64,000 nucleotides of DNA from Isoetes taiwanensis (taxonomy: Eukaryota; Streptophyta; Lycopodiopsida; Isoetales; Isoetaceae). The notes beneath the pieces are model-generated. The model saw nothing but the letters and a program-made list of their open reading frames with translations. It searched no databases and had not been told where the DNA came from. Of the stretch, positions 35,053 through 46,900 are shown in pieces. The translations under genes were made by a program, and so were the position numbers. Location of the stretch: contig JAJEKV010000033.1 of the NCBI GenBank assembly GCA_021234155.1, positions 10,013,641-10,077,640 of the forward strand, in the 5' to 3' direction. Numbering within the stretch: the stretch's first letter is position 1; each line of letters opens with the position of its first letter.

Positions 35053-35194
35053 TCTTATATTATAATGTTATACCGTAATTCTTGGATTGGATCAAGCCCT
35101 AATTTGAATGGTCGATATCATCTAATGTGCATCCGAAGGCCGAGATTTATTGCATGACTTACCACCGCCGTGATTGGTCATACTTTGATCTCTT

Positions 35195-35690
35195 AAGGGG
35201 AAAGGATAAAGGGAAAAGGGGAAAAGGAAAAGGGAAGAGACAAGAGACAATGTGAAGGGCAAAAAGGCACGGGGAAAGGGAGTAAAGCAAAGGGAAAAGG
35301 GTGGGGATAAGAAAAGAGAAAAAGGCATGAAAAAATGAAAAGGGAAAGAAGAAAGAAAAGGGGAAGGGGAGGGAAAAGGAACCGGGAAAGGGGCACGAGG
35401 GAAAAGGGAAGAGGTAAAGTGGTAAAGGGAAGAAGGAAAAGGAAAGGCATGGAAAAAAAAAAAAAAAGGAAGAAAAAGAAAAAGATTGAAGAAAGGGAAA
35501 AAGGAGGAGAAAAAAGCATGGAAAAAAAGGGAATGGAAAAGAAAAAAGAGGCATGGGAAAAGGGGAGAGGCACGGAAAAAAGGAAAAAAAAGGGAAGAGG
35601 AAATATAGAAAAAGGGAAAGAGAAAGGGTGAGAGATGGGAAAAGGGAAGGTAAAAGGGCAATGGAATGAGGGAAAAAAATAGAAAAGGGC
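35195..35690 (+). repeat. Purine-rich GGGAAAAGG tract, left part
   Basis: Roughly 500 bases almost free of pyrimidines on the plus strand. It resumes at 37628-37870 beyond the LTR-flanked insertion. The Phe/Ser/Pro-rich and Lys/Arg/Glu-rich open frames here on both strands are composition artefacts. Confidence 0.95.
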
Positions 35691-37627
35691 ACCAAAAGGT
35701 TATGGTGAAAATGGGATATAATGGTTGGCTAAGATTTAGGGAAAAAAAACTTAAATGTTTTTGAGGATATACTATCTCCTGGTCTTCCCTTCACGGTTCT
35801 TCATTTGGAGCATGGTGGCGGTGCTCAAGGAGGGTGTGGCAGCCCCTCCATATTTGAATTGAAGGTCCCTTGCAGGGAATGATTTGTGTGATTTAATTAA
35901 AAGATGAAATTTTAGTTTTTGTTGGCTACGGTGTTCAATTGTATTTATATGGGTGTTGGCCTGGCTGGGGAACCAGGTTCAACATTATGGCACTCCCGGT
36001 GGGACCTGGTCTTTAGATCAGGTTTTCTTCCCCAATAAGCTATGGTTGAAGAAAAATTCAAGGTTTAATGATGGAAGTAGTTGCAGCAGAGTTATTTTGT
36101 AAAAGACCCATACGAATCTTATGAGTTAAGGTGCAGCAGCATGTTTTCTTGAAGACCCAGCCACTACATTTCTAAGACCGTTGTATATGTTTCTCTATCT
36201 GATACTCTTCATATATTTCTCTGTCCGATACTCTTCAGCAGACTCTACCTGCAAAAGAAACAAGCCAAATGATTATCAGTTCATCTTCATAGCACCTGCT
36301 AGCCCTTTCTCCAAATCATTTTGTGCTTTTCGAAGTTGCTTCTTTTCTACAGTAAATATTTGCTATCTAACATTCATGTCATATCCTTTGCTTGAATGCG
36401 TTTCCTTTTTACTCGACCTTTTCTCATCACTTGCCTCATAACTTCTGTTTACGTTTCCTTTGTCCGGATCGCACAAGCAGAAAAAAAAGTGAGAAATGAG
36501 TTTTTCTTGCGTCGCGTCTACTGCGCGGTCTTTGAGCTCTTGCGGAATCCACCTCCTTTGTTATATCGCCGCTCGCGAGAATCCTGTTGGGCATTGAAAA
36601 GCCTTTGATGCCATAGCCAAACCTTATTCCTGCATCGCCATTGTTTACCCCGCCATACCTCATTCTATTTTTGCCTCTTTCGATCCACCGCATGCCTTCC
36701 TGATGCATTCCAATCGCATGCCCTAACCCTAAAAGTCTTATTTTCCTCTTTTTTCGATATTGCAGAAACATTATTTTAGAGCCAATTATTTTTGGGGCAC
36801 CCCACGTTTTTGTCCAAACACTTCGATCATTGCAATGACCCTTTGTCTGCTATTGCAGATATTCCCCATGGTTTTGTTGGGGCACCCCATGGTTCTTGTT
36901 GGGACACCCTAAGGTTTTGCCAATGTGTGACATGCACTAATGATGCTATTTTATAGAACTTTATTATATTATTTTACCAAGGAGTGTTACTTCCGCGTGG
37001 ACCAGAGCCACAGTAGCCAGTGCGGACGTTGGGAGTACCTTTCTTGGACTTGCTGAGTATGGTTATCCACACGTGGTCCAGAGCCAAAGTAGCCAGTGCG
37101 GGCGTGTGGATGTGCCCAACTCATTTCTATGTACTTTAATGTATCTTAAGTGCTATGTTATGTGTTGGGCCGAGGGGACTGGCCCGCGTCTTTTTGGGGC
37201 ATAATGTTGAACCACAAGTGGTTCAACATGTTTTTGTAGGCTAATATATTTGGGGCATATTGCAATGGTTAATTTTAAGGGTTGGGATTAAGTGGTGGGA
37301 GTTGAAGGTTAAGATGAAGAGGCACAATGGAAGGTTATGATGAAGAGGTGGGATATAATGGTTGGCTAAGATTTATCAGAAAAAACTTAAATGTGTTCAG
37401 GAGATACTATCTCCTCCTCTTCCCTTCACGGTTCTTCATTGGAGCATGGTGGCAGTGCTCAAGGATGGGTGTGGCAGCCCCCTCCATATTTGAATTGAAG
37501 GTCCCTTGCAAGGGAATGATTTGTAACTGATTTCTGTTAATTGAAGATGAAATTTTAGTTTTTGTTGGCTACGGTGTTCAATTGTATTTATATGGGTGTT
37601 GGCCTAGCTGGGGAACCAGGTTCAACA
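35691..37627 (+). mobile_element. Small LTR retroelement (TRIM/LARD-like) without coding capacity
   Basis: Direct repeats 35691-35984 (294 bp) and 37323-37627 (305 bp) are highly similar and flank about 1.34 kb. Right after the left repeat comes TGGCACTCCCGGTGGGACC, which fits the place and look of a plant gypsy primer-binding site. The repeats end in AACA. AAGGG at 35686-35690 and 37627-37631 could be the target duplication, allowing one base of uncertainty at the LTR end. The insert splits the purine-rich tract of the host Helitron. No gag or pol is seen. Confidence 0.6.
36985..37112. repeat. Direct repeat of a ~34-bp word with hairpin potential
   Basis: Two copies, at about 36995 and 37074, share GGWCCAGAGCCAMAGTAGCC and the following AGTGCGGRCGT. 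The second is flanked by CCACACG and CGTGTGG, so it can fold. It lies in the interior of the small LTR element. Confidence 0.7.
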
Positions 37628-37942
37628 AGGGTGGAGAAAAGAGAAGGCATGGAAAAAGGTGAAAGGAAAAGGAAAAGGGCATCGAAAAAAGAGAAGAAGG
37701 AAAGGGTGGGGAAAGGAGAAGGGAAAAAGGGAAGAGGAAAGGAAGTAAATGGGTGGGGAAAACAAGGAAACATATGCGAAAAAAGGGGAAAAAACTGAAA
37801 AGAAAAAAAAAATGTATAGAATATAAAAAAAAGTGAAATAGGGGATAGAGTAAAAGGGAAAGGGATAGGGCTTTTCCCACTGCAGTCCAAAAGATTTACA
37901 GGCTCTCAACTTACGCCCAGCAATGCTGGGTACCATTACTAG

Positions 37943-39940
37943 TAATGTATATAGTTTTAGTACTCCATATGTGTTTCTTCCCAATCCTTGAAGCTTTGCT
38001 CCATTCTTGGGTCCATCCTTTCTAAAAGAAATGACAAAAATCTACTCGAAATTTCGTCCCAATCCCATCAGGGATGTTATCACCCATAATTTTAAGAGAT
38101 TCGACTATCTGATAGGTCCTCTAGCTTGCTTAAAGCTGGTGTAGTCATTAGTCGTTGGAGTAGCAAGGCGACGATTCATAAGTTGTTGAAAAATCTGGTC
38201 TCCTTGGAGTTGTTGTATAATCATTCATGTGCTCTGCTTTCTTTTGTCGAACATATTCTGACTCTTGGCTCTTCCGGTCCTTAATGTTGATGTTGACTAC
38301 CTTGATTAAATTATCCATATTAGTGGGCTTGCTGATGTAGTGGATAACATAAGTCTCGGTGTCGCATCCCAAAGGCTTGAAGGTAATGTTCTTCACACTC
38401 TAGAATCTTTCATGTCGACTCATCTGTCTTGGAGGTTACAAGGTTTGAGAATGATTCTTCTAACTCTTGAATGGATATTGTTGTGTTGACCTTGTCGATT
38501 CGATTCTTCATCTTGGCGGTCACCTGCTGCTGTTATAAGGCTGATGACAATGTTGAGTGCTTTTACCAGTTCTAACTGTGCAACTTCTCTTCCTGAGAGA
38601 AGTTTATTTGCATCCATGTGTAGGGACTAATCTTGATTGATCAATTAGTAATGCTGGTATTTGGTCCCCCATGATGCCTCTACTTGATGGTGTTTGACCT
38701 CCAATCTCTAAGATAGAAGATCGTCATGATCTTAAGATGGTGCTTGCCGAGGTTGATGTAGCTGGTCTGAAGTATCGGGGCTGATGAGGAAGAAGTTTGT
38801 TGCAGTGTTGCCATATTCCGATTCCTGAGCAGTCCACCCTTGCTGGCTTGTAATACTTCCTTAGTCAAAGCATGTTTGCTTGAAGTCTAAATCTGATATT
38901 ACTATGGCCTATATATCAGCGATAGTTGCCCTTCCTAGGAGGTATGTCCAGTCTCATCCTTTAGGGCTCTTGATATTATAAGTCGATGAAGTCGTCTACT
39001 TGTTGATGGCGTAGCTGTGACATTAGTCATCAATGTGGGGTCGTTCCTCGAGGCAATATGGCACTTGGAGAATATCCTTGACTAGGAGATGTTCCTCCCC
39101 TAATGTGATCAATTTTGTAAGTGCCATGATGCCCATTGGCTGTGGGATAGCCTTCTTGGCAAGTCTTGTATCTATTCTTGATGTCGCAATCGTCCTTCCT
39201 ATAGACTCCCCTTTATTATTTGTGTTCGGGCTTCCCTGTACACCATCTTGGCCTTTGATTTGCTGAAGTTTCCTCCATTAGGTTGCCCTCTGCTTTCAAT
39301 TCGTTGATGTTGTCTAGTGGCTCCCTTGTCGAGGCTCGAGGATCTGCAACGAAGGTTATCCTGGCCTATTTTACTGCCCTAAGTGCACAAGGCAACTAAT
39401 ACTACCACAACAACAATTATTTACATCTACTTACTCTACAAACTTATTTTTATACCTTTATTCACTCTATCTCAAATGACCCACTTGGCATTTGGCACTT
39501 TACTAGGCACGGAGAAGGGTACTTATTTACTGTTATGGGGTGGTATAAGGAGACTTATTCTATGGATGCACTTGGTGTGTTGGACTAAATTACCTAGATA
39601 GAATGGGTTCCTACATAATAATCTATGCTACAAAGGCATGGCAGAAGATACTTGATGGTAGTGCATCCATAACGTGTGTTGGCGTATCATACCAACGTGT
39701 GACAACATTTCCTAAGGCCCTGGCAACTAGCTGGGTTTCTAATGAAAAGGTTTGATTATACTATCTATGTGTAGACAAGAAGACACTTAGCAAGATAAGA
39801 GTGACAACTAAGCTGAGATGAATGCAGATACTGTCTCTATCTAACTTAAGGATCTTGGTTCTAACTCTAAGGCTTGACCATTAATATTATCTAATATGAT
39901 TAAAGCTTAAATCTAATTAAGGATTATAATCAAATACAAA
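37943..39940. other. Unassigned sequence with short minus-strand frames
   Basis: Minus-strand frames at 38148-38396, 38420-38617 and 38680-38868 lie in series, and a plus-strand frame lies at 39033-39266. Reading the minus strand gives fragments such as KLITLGEEHLLVKDILQV. They could be pieces of one decayed gene, but no motif allows an assignment. Confidence 0.3.
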
Positions 39941-39944
39941 CGAT

Positions 39945-40030
39945 GCCTGCCCTCAGTGGTTGGCACGGGGGAGTTTTGGGGGGGGGTTCATCCCCTGTGG
40001 GTGGGAGGTTCGATTCTCGCTACTGTGGAA
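39945..40030 (+). mobile_element. tRNA-like SINE head
   Basis: GCCCTCAGTGGTTGGCACG at 39949-39967 matches a pol III A box. AGGTTCGATTCTC at 40007-40019 contains a perfect B box core (GGTTCGATTC). The interval is slightly long and G-rich, as in tRNA-derived SINEs. The tail and target duplications were not determined. Confidence 0.6.
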
Positions 40031-40599
40031 ATTCTTTTAAGATGAGGTTCAAATGGATTGAAAAGCTAGAATGGGATACTACAAGACACTAGAATGCATG
40101 GCAGATGACTAAAATGTGTATTAAGAACTTTTTCCAAGCAATTTTGCAAAATTTGGCGTAAAAGCATATGACTCGGGTCACTTCGCATCAATGATGCCTG
40201 CGTTCCTAACGCATTACCCTCTGGCGCGGAGTGACCAGAGTGCCCTGATCCCTGCCAAAAGTCAACAATCTTGGGGACTTCAAGACTCTAGAATGCCTAT
40301 TACTACAAGACTCTAGAATGCCTATTTGGGTCAATCCTAAACTGACTAACAATTTATTTTATACTAAAAAGACATCTAAAAGCACAAACATAGGTGTTAG
40401 TCCTGTGCCTCCTGGTACAGGACTATTCATGCATACGACGGACCAAGTCAAGGCCAAGGATCCACAGCCAGGCACGGGTCAGTCGTCAAAGGCCCAACAG
40501 AAGACCAAGCAGACCACGCAGACAAAGACCACGCCTGGCGTCAAGAGGAGGCGCTCAGACAAGTGACGGCCCGTCACCGCCCGCGTCAGCGTCAGCGTG

Positions 40600-41060
40600 A
40601 TTTCAGGCACTTCAAGAGGCACCGCCAGCATTCCTGCAAATCAGGCCTCCTTCCAGGAGTTGGCACCGAGATCAGTCAGAGTGTCTATATTGGGCCAAAG
40701 GCCATTGTACTATATATATGAGTAGAGCTAGCACATGAGTTTTTAGATGAGTTTGAGTCTTGTCTCACTTTAGTTTTCTCTCGATTGCGAGAGCTCATGT
40801 ATCTTCATTGACATCAAAGAAGTTGTTCTCATTATTGTGATCTCATTGTTTTCTTTTTGCTTTCTGTTCTCTTTTTCCTGTTCTTTTTGCAAATCCCATG
40901 ACATAGCTCGGATTCTCTGTTAGATCAAGGGTCCTCCGAGAGAACATCTTGCGAGGGAGTTTCGAACCCGGACCCCCAAACAGCATCCTTATTTGCCGTG
41001 GTCTGATCTTTCTTCCATCATGTCGCTCGAGATTTCACTCTGAAGAACTTCTCGCTTAAG
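40600..41060 (+). promoter_or_regulatory. LTR/leader-like region of the second Ty3/gypsy element, with TATA box
   Basis: A TATATATATGAGTAGAGC stretch at 40710-40728 resembles a plant TATA box. It is followed by about 200 bases of T-rich leader and by TTTCGAACCCGG at 40958-40969, which could be a primer-binding site. Gag-like coding begins about 130 bases further on. No second LTR copy is identifiable, so this is inferred from position and composition. Confidence 0.4.
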
Positions 41061-41089
41061 CGGACGCTCGCTGGGCGCCATCAGCGGCC

Positions 41090-43134
41090 TTGAGGTTGTT
41101 CGGGATATGTATGATTACGCCTATGACATTGAGGGTGGTCGTATCCGCTCCGGAGCTCGGTCGACCCCCTCTACCCTCGTGCTCATTTCGACCGGGGTCT
41201 CCTCCCAGTAGGCCGGCATTGTTCTCAACCTCAATCTCCACAGCATACCCCTGTTCAGCCCACGCCTCACTATTTCCAGACTCCCGACAGCACCTATATC
41301 AATATCCCTTCAGGTCACACCCCTCTTCCATCACAACCTTCTTCACCTCCTGGTGGGATGGGCTACCATCATGTCTCTTTTGGCCCTACCCACGTTCACG
41401 ACTTTCAGTCTTCTCCATCTTTTCAGCATGCTCTTCCTGTTTACCAAACCACTGATCTCAAGCCCAATGAGGAAGGCTCCCAAGGCCCTTCCCCACCAGA
41501 TGCTGTTTTCGATGGACCACATGTTTTTTCAGTTCCATCTCCTTGCTCTCAGTCTCAGACTGTTCCACCTCTCTATGCTTCTGCATATCCTCCACCAAAT
41601 CCACCTGTCTATGCGCCTGTTCCACCTTCATCTCCCAATCATAATTTGAAGCTGACTTATCCAACCTTTGGTAACACTAAAGGCAAACCTCTGGATCAGA
41701 GTGCTCAAGCCCACATGGAGGAATTTGAAGCCTTGGCCATTCTGAACGGTCATGCGCAGCCACAACTCAAATTTCATATCTTTTTCGACCACGCCACGAG
41801 GCCCCTCATCGCTGGTTAATGGCCAACAAAAGTCACCGGAAACGAGTTGACAAGAAATGAAAACCGCCTTTCGCCTCATTATGGCACCACGGACGATGAT
41901 GGGTTACTCCTCAAGCAACTCAATGACCTTCAACAAGAGCCCTACCGAGTCGCCGAGGATTTTTTGCGGACCGTCTTCACATTCTTTTCGGTAAACTCCG
42001 GGAGTACCCCCAAAGCCGAGATCCTCGTCTACGGTTTCTGCGTAGGCCTTCCTCCGCCATTCGACTCATGACAGAATACCCCGCCCCAAGGGATGGGAGC
42101 GTGCCATTGAATTGGTCAATCACTCGGTCAATGTTTCTTCTCGGGGTGTTGCTCTTTAGGAACTCCCTTTCATGCCCCCCGTCATGGTTCCTCAGAACTC
42201 TGTCCAGCCTCAACAAGCAAATCCACAATGCGCTCACATCTGGTGTACTATTTGTAAATATCAAGGTCATCTGGCAAATGAATGCAACTCCTCCAACGGA
42301 CCTCCTCATTGTAAAAGATGCAATATGTGCAATCACGCCACGGAAGAATGTACTCGTTCTCATCCTACACCTTTTCGCAATAAAATGGTCTTTCAAGTCC
42401 AAACCACGCCCCAACAACAACCGCCATATCAGCCTCAGCAATATCAAACTCAACAATCTCAGCAGTATCCACAAATGCAGCAGCAGCCACGGGGACAAGG
42501 CAACCGTCCTCCCTTTGATCCTTCAAAGGCTCAATGTTATCATTGTCATGAATGGGGTCATACCACCACGGCCTGTCCTCAACTTCCTCAAGTTCAAATC
42601 CAACTTCCAGGCTCCACTCAGCCTGCTTCTGTACGCCTCACGGCTTATCAACTGTGGGTGGCCAACGGTAAACAAGGCCCCCGTCCTATTCTGAGAAAGC
42701 CACCACGGCCACCTCAACAACAGCGCCCTCAGCCAGTTGCCTCTACCTCCAATCCTATGGATCAACAAGCTCAAGAGGAGATTTATCAGACCCTCAACCC
42801 TCCAGTCCAGCAGTCTAATTGGGTTGGTCTCGTTGCGCGTCACACTCGGGCTTCACGCCCTTTGACTATCATTCCTCACGACACGCAACCCGCTTTTGCT
42901 GTGGAAACCATCCCTCATGACGATGACAAAAAGTTCGCCGCACAGATCTTGACAAACTCATGCCTCCACGCCATGCCTAAGGTGAGACAAAGCATTCTCG
43001 CGCTCATGCAGTCGCGTAAGGTCGCATTGGCCAATGTTCACGCCACCACCATTCGAAGCTCGGACATGCCAGCGCCGCGTCATCATCGCGGTGCCCGGCT
43101 CTCACATCGTATCCAAATATTGCTGGCGAGGTAG
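41090..43134 (+). pseudogene. Ty3/gypsy-like gag with three zinc knuckles, frameshifted
   Basis: Gag forms the particle and its nucleocapsid binds element RNA. The capsid-like part spans about 41360-42070 in broken frames (VAEDFLRTVFTFF near 41950). From 42172 a 320-codon frame carries three CX2CX4HX4C knuckles: CTICKYQGHLANEC, CKRCNMCNHATEEC and CYHCHEWGHTTTAC. The first two are separated by only ten residues, and a Gln/Pro-rich linker leads to the third. The end reads HTRASRPLTIIPHD. Frameshifts near 41800 and 42170 prevent a single protein. A plant mobile RNA-binding protein is less likely, because a retroviral-type protease remnant follows directly. Confidence 0.7.
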
Positions 43135-43495
43135 AGCTTCTCAAAGAAGTCACCGGCTTCTTTACCCGAGACTCGGCTCCACTAGACCCTGCGGACTTTT
43201 TCTCATGTTCCCTTGGAACTTGAAAAGAACTTGCCAAGATCAAGATTCTTTGAGCGACCACCATTTTGAAACTCGTCCGCTCTCAAAGATGGAGTTACCT
43301 CTTCCCACGGTTACGGTTGAGCTATTGGCGACTTCCACACCCATAGTGCACGCCACCTGGCAATCGAAGTCAATCATGTCCAAATTGATGGTGGTAGTGT
43401 CACAATCTTATTAATGATAAGCTCCTCAAAAGCAATTGGGCATCAAACAATTATACCGCGTCCCTTATGACATCAAGTTGGCTAATGGCCATACC
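43083..43495 (+). pseudogene. Ty3/gypsy protease-region remnant, left copy
   Basis: A frame reads IEVNHVQIDGGSVTILLM and then LYRVPYDIKLANGH, which fits the aspartic-protease-like region that follows gag in plant gypsy elements (the active-site triad would be DGG here). It stops at the left terminus of the TIR-bounded block. A diverged copy of these same ~410 bases occurs on the far side of that block (56927-57330), where pol then continues. Confidence 0.6.
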
Positions 43496-43959
43496 GTTGG
43501 CTAATGGTCATTTAGCGACGCGGGCTTGCGACGCTCCCCGCAACGCGGACGTGCAATTTACGCGGGACCATGCGACGAATACTGCGACGCCACGCCGCAG
43601 AACGCCGCGATGCGGGCGCGGTAACGCGCATCGCTCGACACCGCGTGACCGCGACCTGTCCCACGCCGTGTGGATGTCGGGCCAAGTGGGACAGTTGCCA
43701 ATATTTAATGCGCCACGCCGCATGCGACGTCAGCCACTTGGTCTATCATCACACGCCGTGGATCGGGCCGCTGCTGGACATGACGGTGTCACGCCAGGTG
43801 GATGTTCATGATGTGACGCCGCGATGACGTGATGTGACATTACAGAACGGATGACACGCCAGCGACGTATTTTTGCCACGCGGTAACGCCAAGTCAGGGT
43901 GACCGCAGGTGTGATCGTTGACAATACGCCGCTGCGACACGTACAGCGATGTCAAAACT

Positions 43960-46900
43960 CATTTTTAGTTGGGTGAACATGTGTGGTCTTCGCCACCTGA
44001 ACTTTTTGCTCCCCTGTGGCAATGTCGACGCCCCAGTCCATTGGCATATGCAGACTAATCGCTGGGTCCTCGAGGGGAGATCGCCGTCCGTCCTTTGGGG
44101 GAGAGGGAAACGAAACCCCGCGGAGCTGCCGTGTTCTAGAAGGGTTTGCGCTTTGGGGCCGAGACTTGGTCCGTTGCACCCGGGACCCGGGCCGAAGCCG
44201 CAAGGGAGAATACGAGCAAGGGGAACCGGACGGAGCGAGTTTGCCCCTCCTCCTCGATGTGGCAAGTAGAAGTCGGGGGCTTTTGTAGTGGCAAGACATT
44301 CACAAATTCGCAATTAATGCATTGTAACGAAAAATAAACCTGATTTTTTGCCGGCCTGGATTCCCTAATTCATCTCCAAAGACACAAAACCCAATTTTAG
44401 AAATTTTTGGAGAAGGTCTAGGTCAAAGGGTTAGGATAGAACGGTGGGCCAAGGTGGCAACCGGAAGCGCGGCACCCTTCCCCAAGTCAAACGAGACGGG
44501 ACCTTGCGGGGATCCCTCACAAGAGGGAGTCCTGACCCCAAGAGGCGGGGATCCAAAAAGTTCCCCGGCAGCCTTCCCGCCCCCTTGGGGTCGCGACGCT
44601 AATGACCACCCTCCCTGAGGGCGGTTCCCCTATCCGGACCGTTGGATCCTCCTGGTCGGGGCCCCTCTTCGGGGAAGGCCCAAAGATTCCAGATCGGGTC
44701 CGAGAACTTGTCAAACCGGGCGCCCCCAGGTCGGTCTTGTATAAACCGCCGCAAGAGTGTTTTGTCGTCGGCACCGGGAGGCTCCGGAATGGCAAATCGA
44801 CCGCCAAATCTTCCGGAATGGCTGTAAATTAGCCTAGGGAGCAAGTTACAAGTCGGTTTTGCAAAAGAAAGAAACACTCACGCCCTCCACTAAGAAGATC
44901 CCGCACCCACATCCTAGGCCAATTGACTACGAAAGTGTGATGGAAGTGAGCTACTTTGCTTCTTGGAGGTGGGGTGGTCTTCGGCCACCGAACTTGGTCC
45001 CTGTGGCAATGTCGACGTTTCGTCCATTGGCAGAGCCAAATCGCGATTGAGGAGAGGGGAGGTTGCCCGCCCCGTCCCCGTGGCCTTGGGAGAGGAAATT
45101 CGGGCAGCGACTTCGGGGGATTTTAGGGTCCCCGCCAAGGCCAACACCCCCACTCCCACGCCAAGTCACCGCAAGCAAGGTCCCTACCGACCGGACAAGG
45201 GAGAGGGCTCAAACATAAACCCCCGGGTTTGCCGTGTTCTAGAAGGGTTTGCGCTTTGGGGCCAAGACTTGGTCTGTTGCACTTGGGACCTCGCCGAGAA
45301 GCCGCAATGGAGAATACCGAGTAAGTGGGGAACTGACGGAGGGAGTTAAAAGAAGGGCCCCTCCGGATGTGGCAAGTAGAAGTTCGGGCTTTTGCAGCTG
45401 GCAAGACATTCATAAATTCGCAGAAATGCATTGTATTTAAAATAAATTTCGATTTTTGCCACCGATTCCTAATTCATCTCCAAAGAAACCCTTAATTTTT
45501 CAAATTTTCTGAGAAGGTCTAGGTCAAAGGGTTAGCATTAGGAACTGCCGGGCAGCCAAGTTCTGTGGCAAACCGAATCTGGCACCCTTCCCCAAGTCAA
45601 ACGACCCGACCCAAGTAGGGATCCCTCTACAAGAGGGGGAGAGTCCCGGACTCCCAAGAGGCGGGATCCAAAAGTTCCCCGAGGCAGCCCTTCCTCGGGC
45701 CAAGCCCCGGGGCCGCGACGCTTAATGACCACCCTCCCGAGCGCCCGGTCCCCTTATCCTATCCCATTTGATCCTCCCGCCGGGCCCCCTTCGGGAAGGG
45801 CTCCAAAAGATTCCGTGATCGACCGGAGAACTTGTCAAACCGCTGGGCGCCCCCGAGGTCGGCCTTGTATAAACCGCAAGAGCCTTTGTTTTGTCGCTCG
45901 GGAGGTTCTAATGGCAAAAATTCCGCCAAATCGTCCGGAATGGCTAAATTAGCCTAGGGAGCAAGTTACAAGGTCGGTTTTGGCAAAAAGAAAGAAACAC
46001 TCACGCCTCCACGCTTTAAAGATCCCCGCAACCACATCCTAGGCCAATTGACTACGAGTGTGATGGAAGTGAGCTACTTTGGGCGCCTTTTGAGGTCGGA
46101 TGGTCTTTCCGCCACCGAACTTGGTCCCTGTGGCAATGTCGACGCTCAGTCCATTGGGCGAGCCAAATCGCGATTCCCGGAGAGGGGAGGTTGCCCGCCC
46201 GTCCCCTGTGGCCTGGGGAGAGGAAATTCGGGGCAAGCAACTTCCGGGGATTTTAGGTCCCCGGCTCAAGGCCAACACCCCCACTCCACGCCAAGTCTTC
46301 TACAAAGGTCCCTACCGGACCGACAAGGGAGAGGGCCTCAAACGTAAACCCCCGTGGGGTTGCCGTGTTCTAGAGGGTTTGCGTTTTGGGGCCAAGACTT
46401 GGTCTGTTGCACTTGGGACCCAGCCGAAGCTGCTGGGAGAATACACAGAGCAAGAGGGGAACCCACGGGCGGAGTTTGGGCCCCTCCCTCCCGATGTGGC
46501 AAGTAGAATTCGGGGGCTTTTTGCAAAGTGGTAAGACATTCACAAATTCGCAATTAATGCATTGTACGAAAATAAATTATGATTTTTGCTAGCTGGATTC
46601 TTAATTCATCTCCAGCACACAGCCCAATTTTTGAGGGCAGAGGGAGAAGGTCTAGGTCAAAGGGTTAGCATTAGAGCAGTCGGGCTTGGCTTGTTGCGGG
46701 GGCAACCGAGGCTGGCACCCTTCCCCAAGTCAAGCAGAGACCCGAGGACCTTGCGAGGATCCCTCACAGAGGGGGAGAGTCCGGGACCCCAAGAGGCGGG
46801 ATCCCAAAAAGTTCGAGCAGCTCTTCTGGCAAGCTGGCTCCCACAGAGGCACCGCTAATGCCTAGGGCAGGTTTCCCAATCGGCCAGTTGGATCTCAGGT

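Larger units (their letters stand above)
35053..37942 (+). mobile_element. Non-autonomous Helitron (2.9 kb)
   Basis: It starts TCTTATATTATAATGTT after A and ends with the hairpin GCCCAGCAATGCTGGG (37915-37930), then TACCATTA and CTAG (37939-37942) before T. Its first 60 bases resemble those of the Helitron at 14451, so they are one family. The interior is a long purine-rich tract interrupted by an LTR-flanked insertion (35691-37627). No coding sequence is recognisable. Confidence 0.85.

Noticed and set aside
35122-35695. Long Phe/Ser/Pro-rich frames on the minus strand
   Set aside because: Produced by the purine-rich GGGAAAAGG tract; several frames are open at once.
43467-43924. G+C-rich overlapping frames of 60-114 codons
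   Set aside because: They lie in the GCGACG-rich subterminal DNA, with stop codons depleted by composition and no domain.
44281-44300. TTTTGTAGTGGCAAG as the mirrored CACTA terminus
   Set aside because: Lacks the CTTGTAGTG form and has no subterminal repeats like those at 62947.
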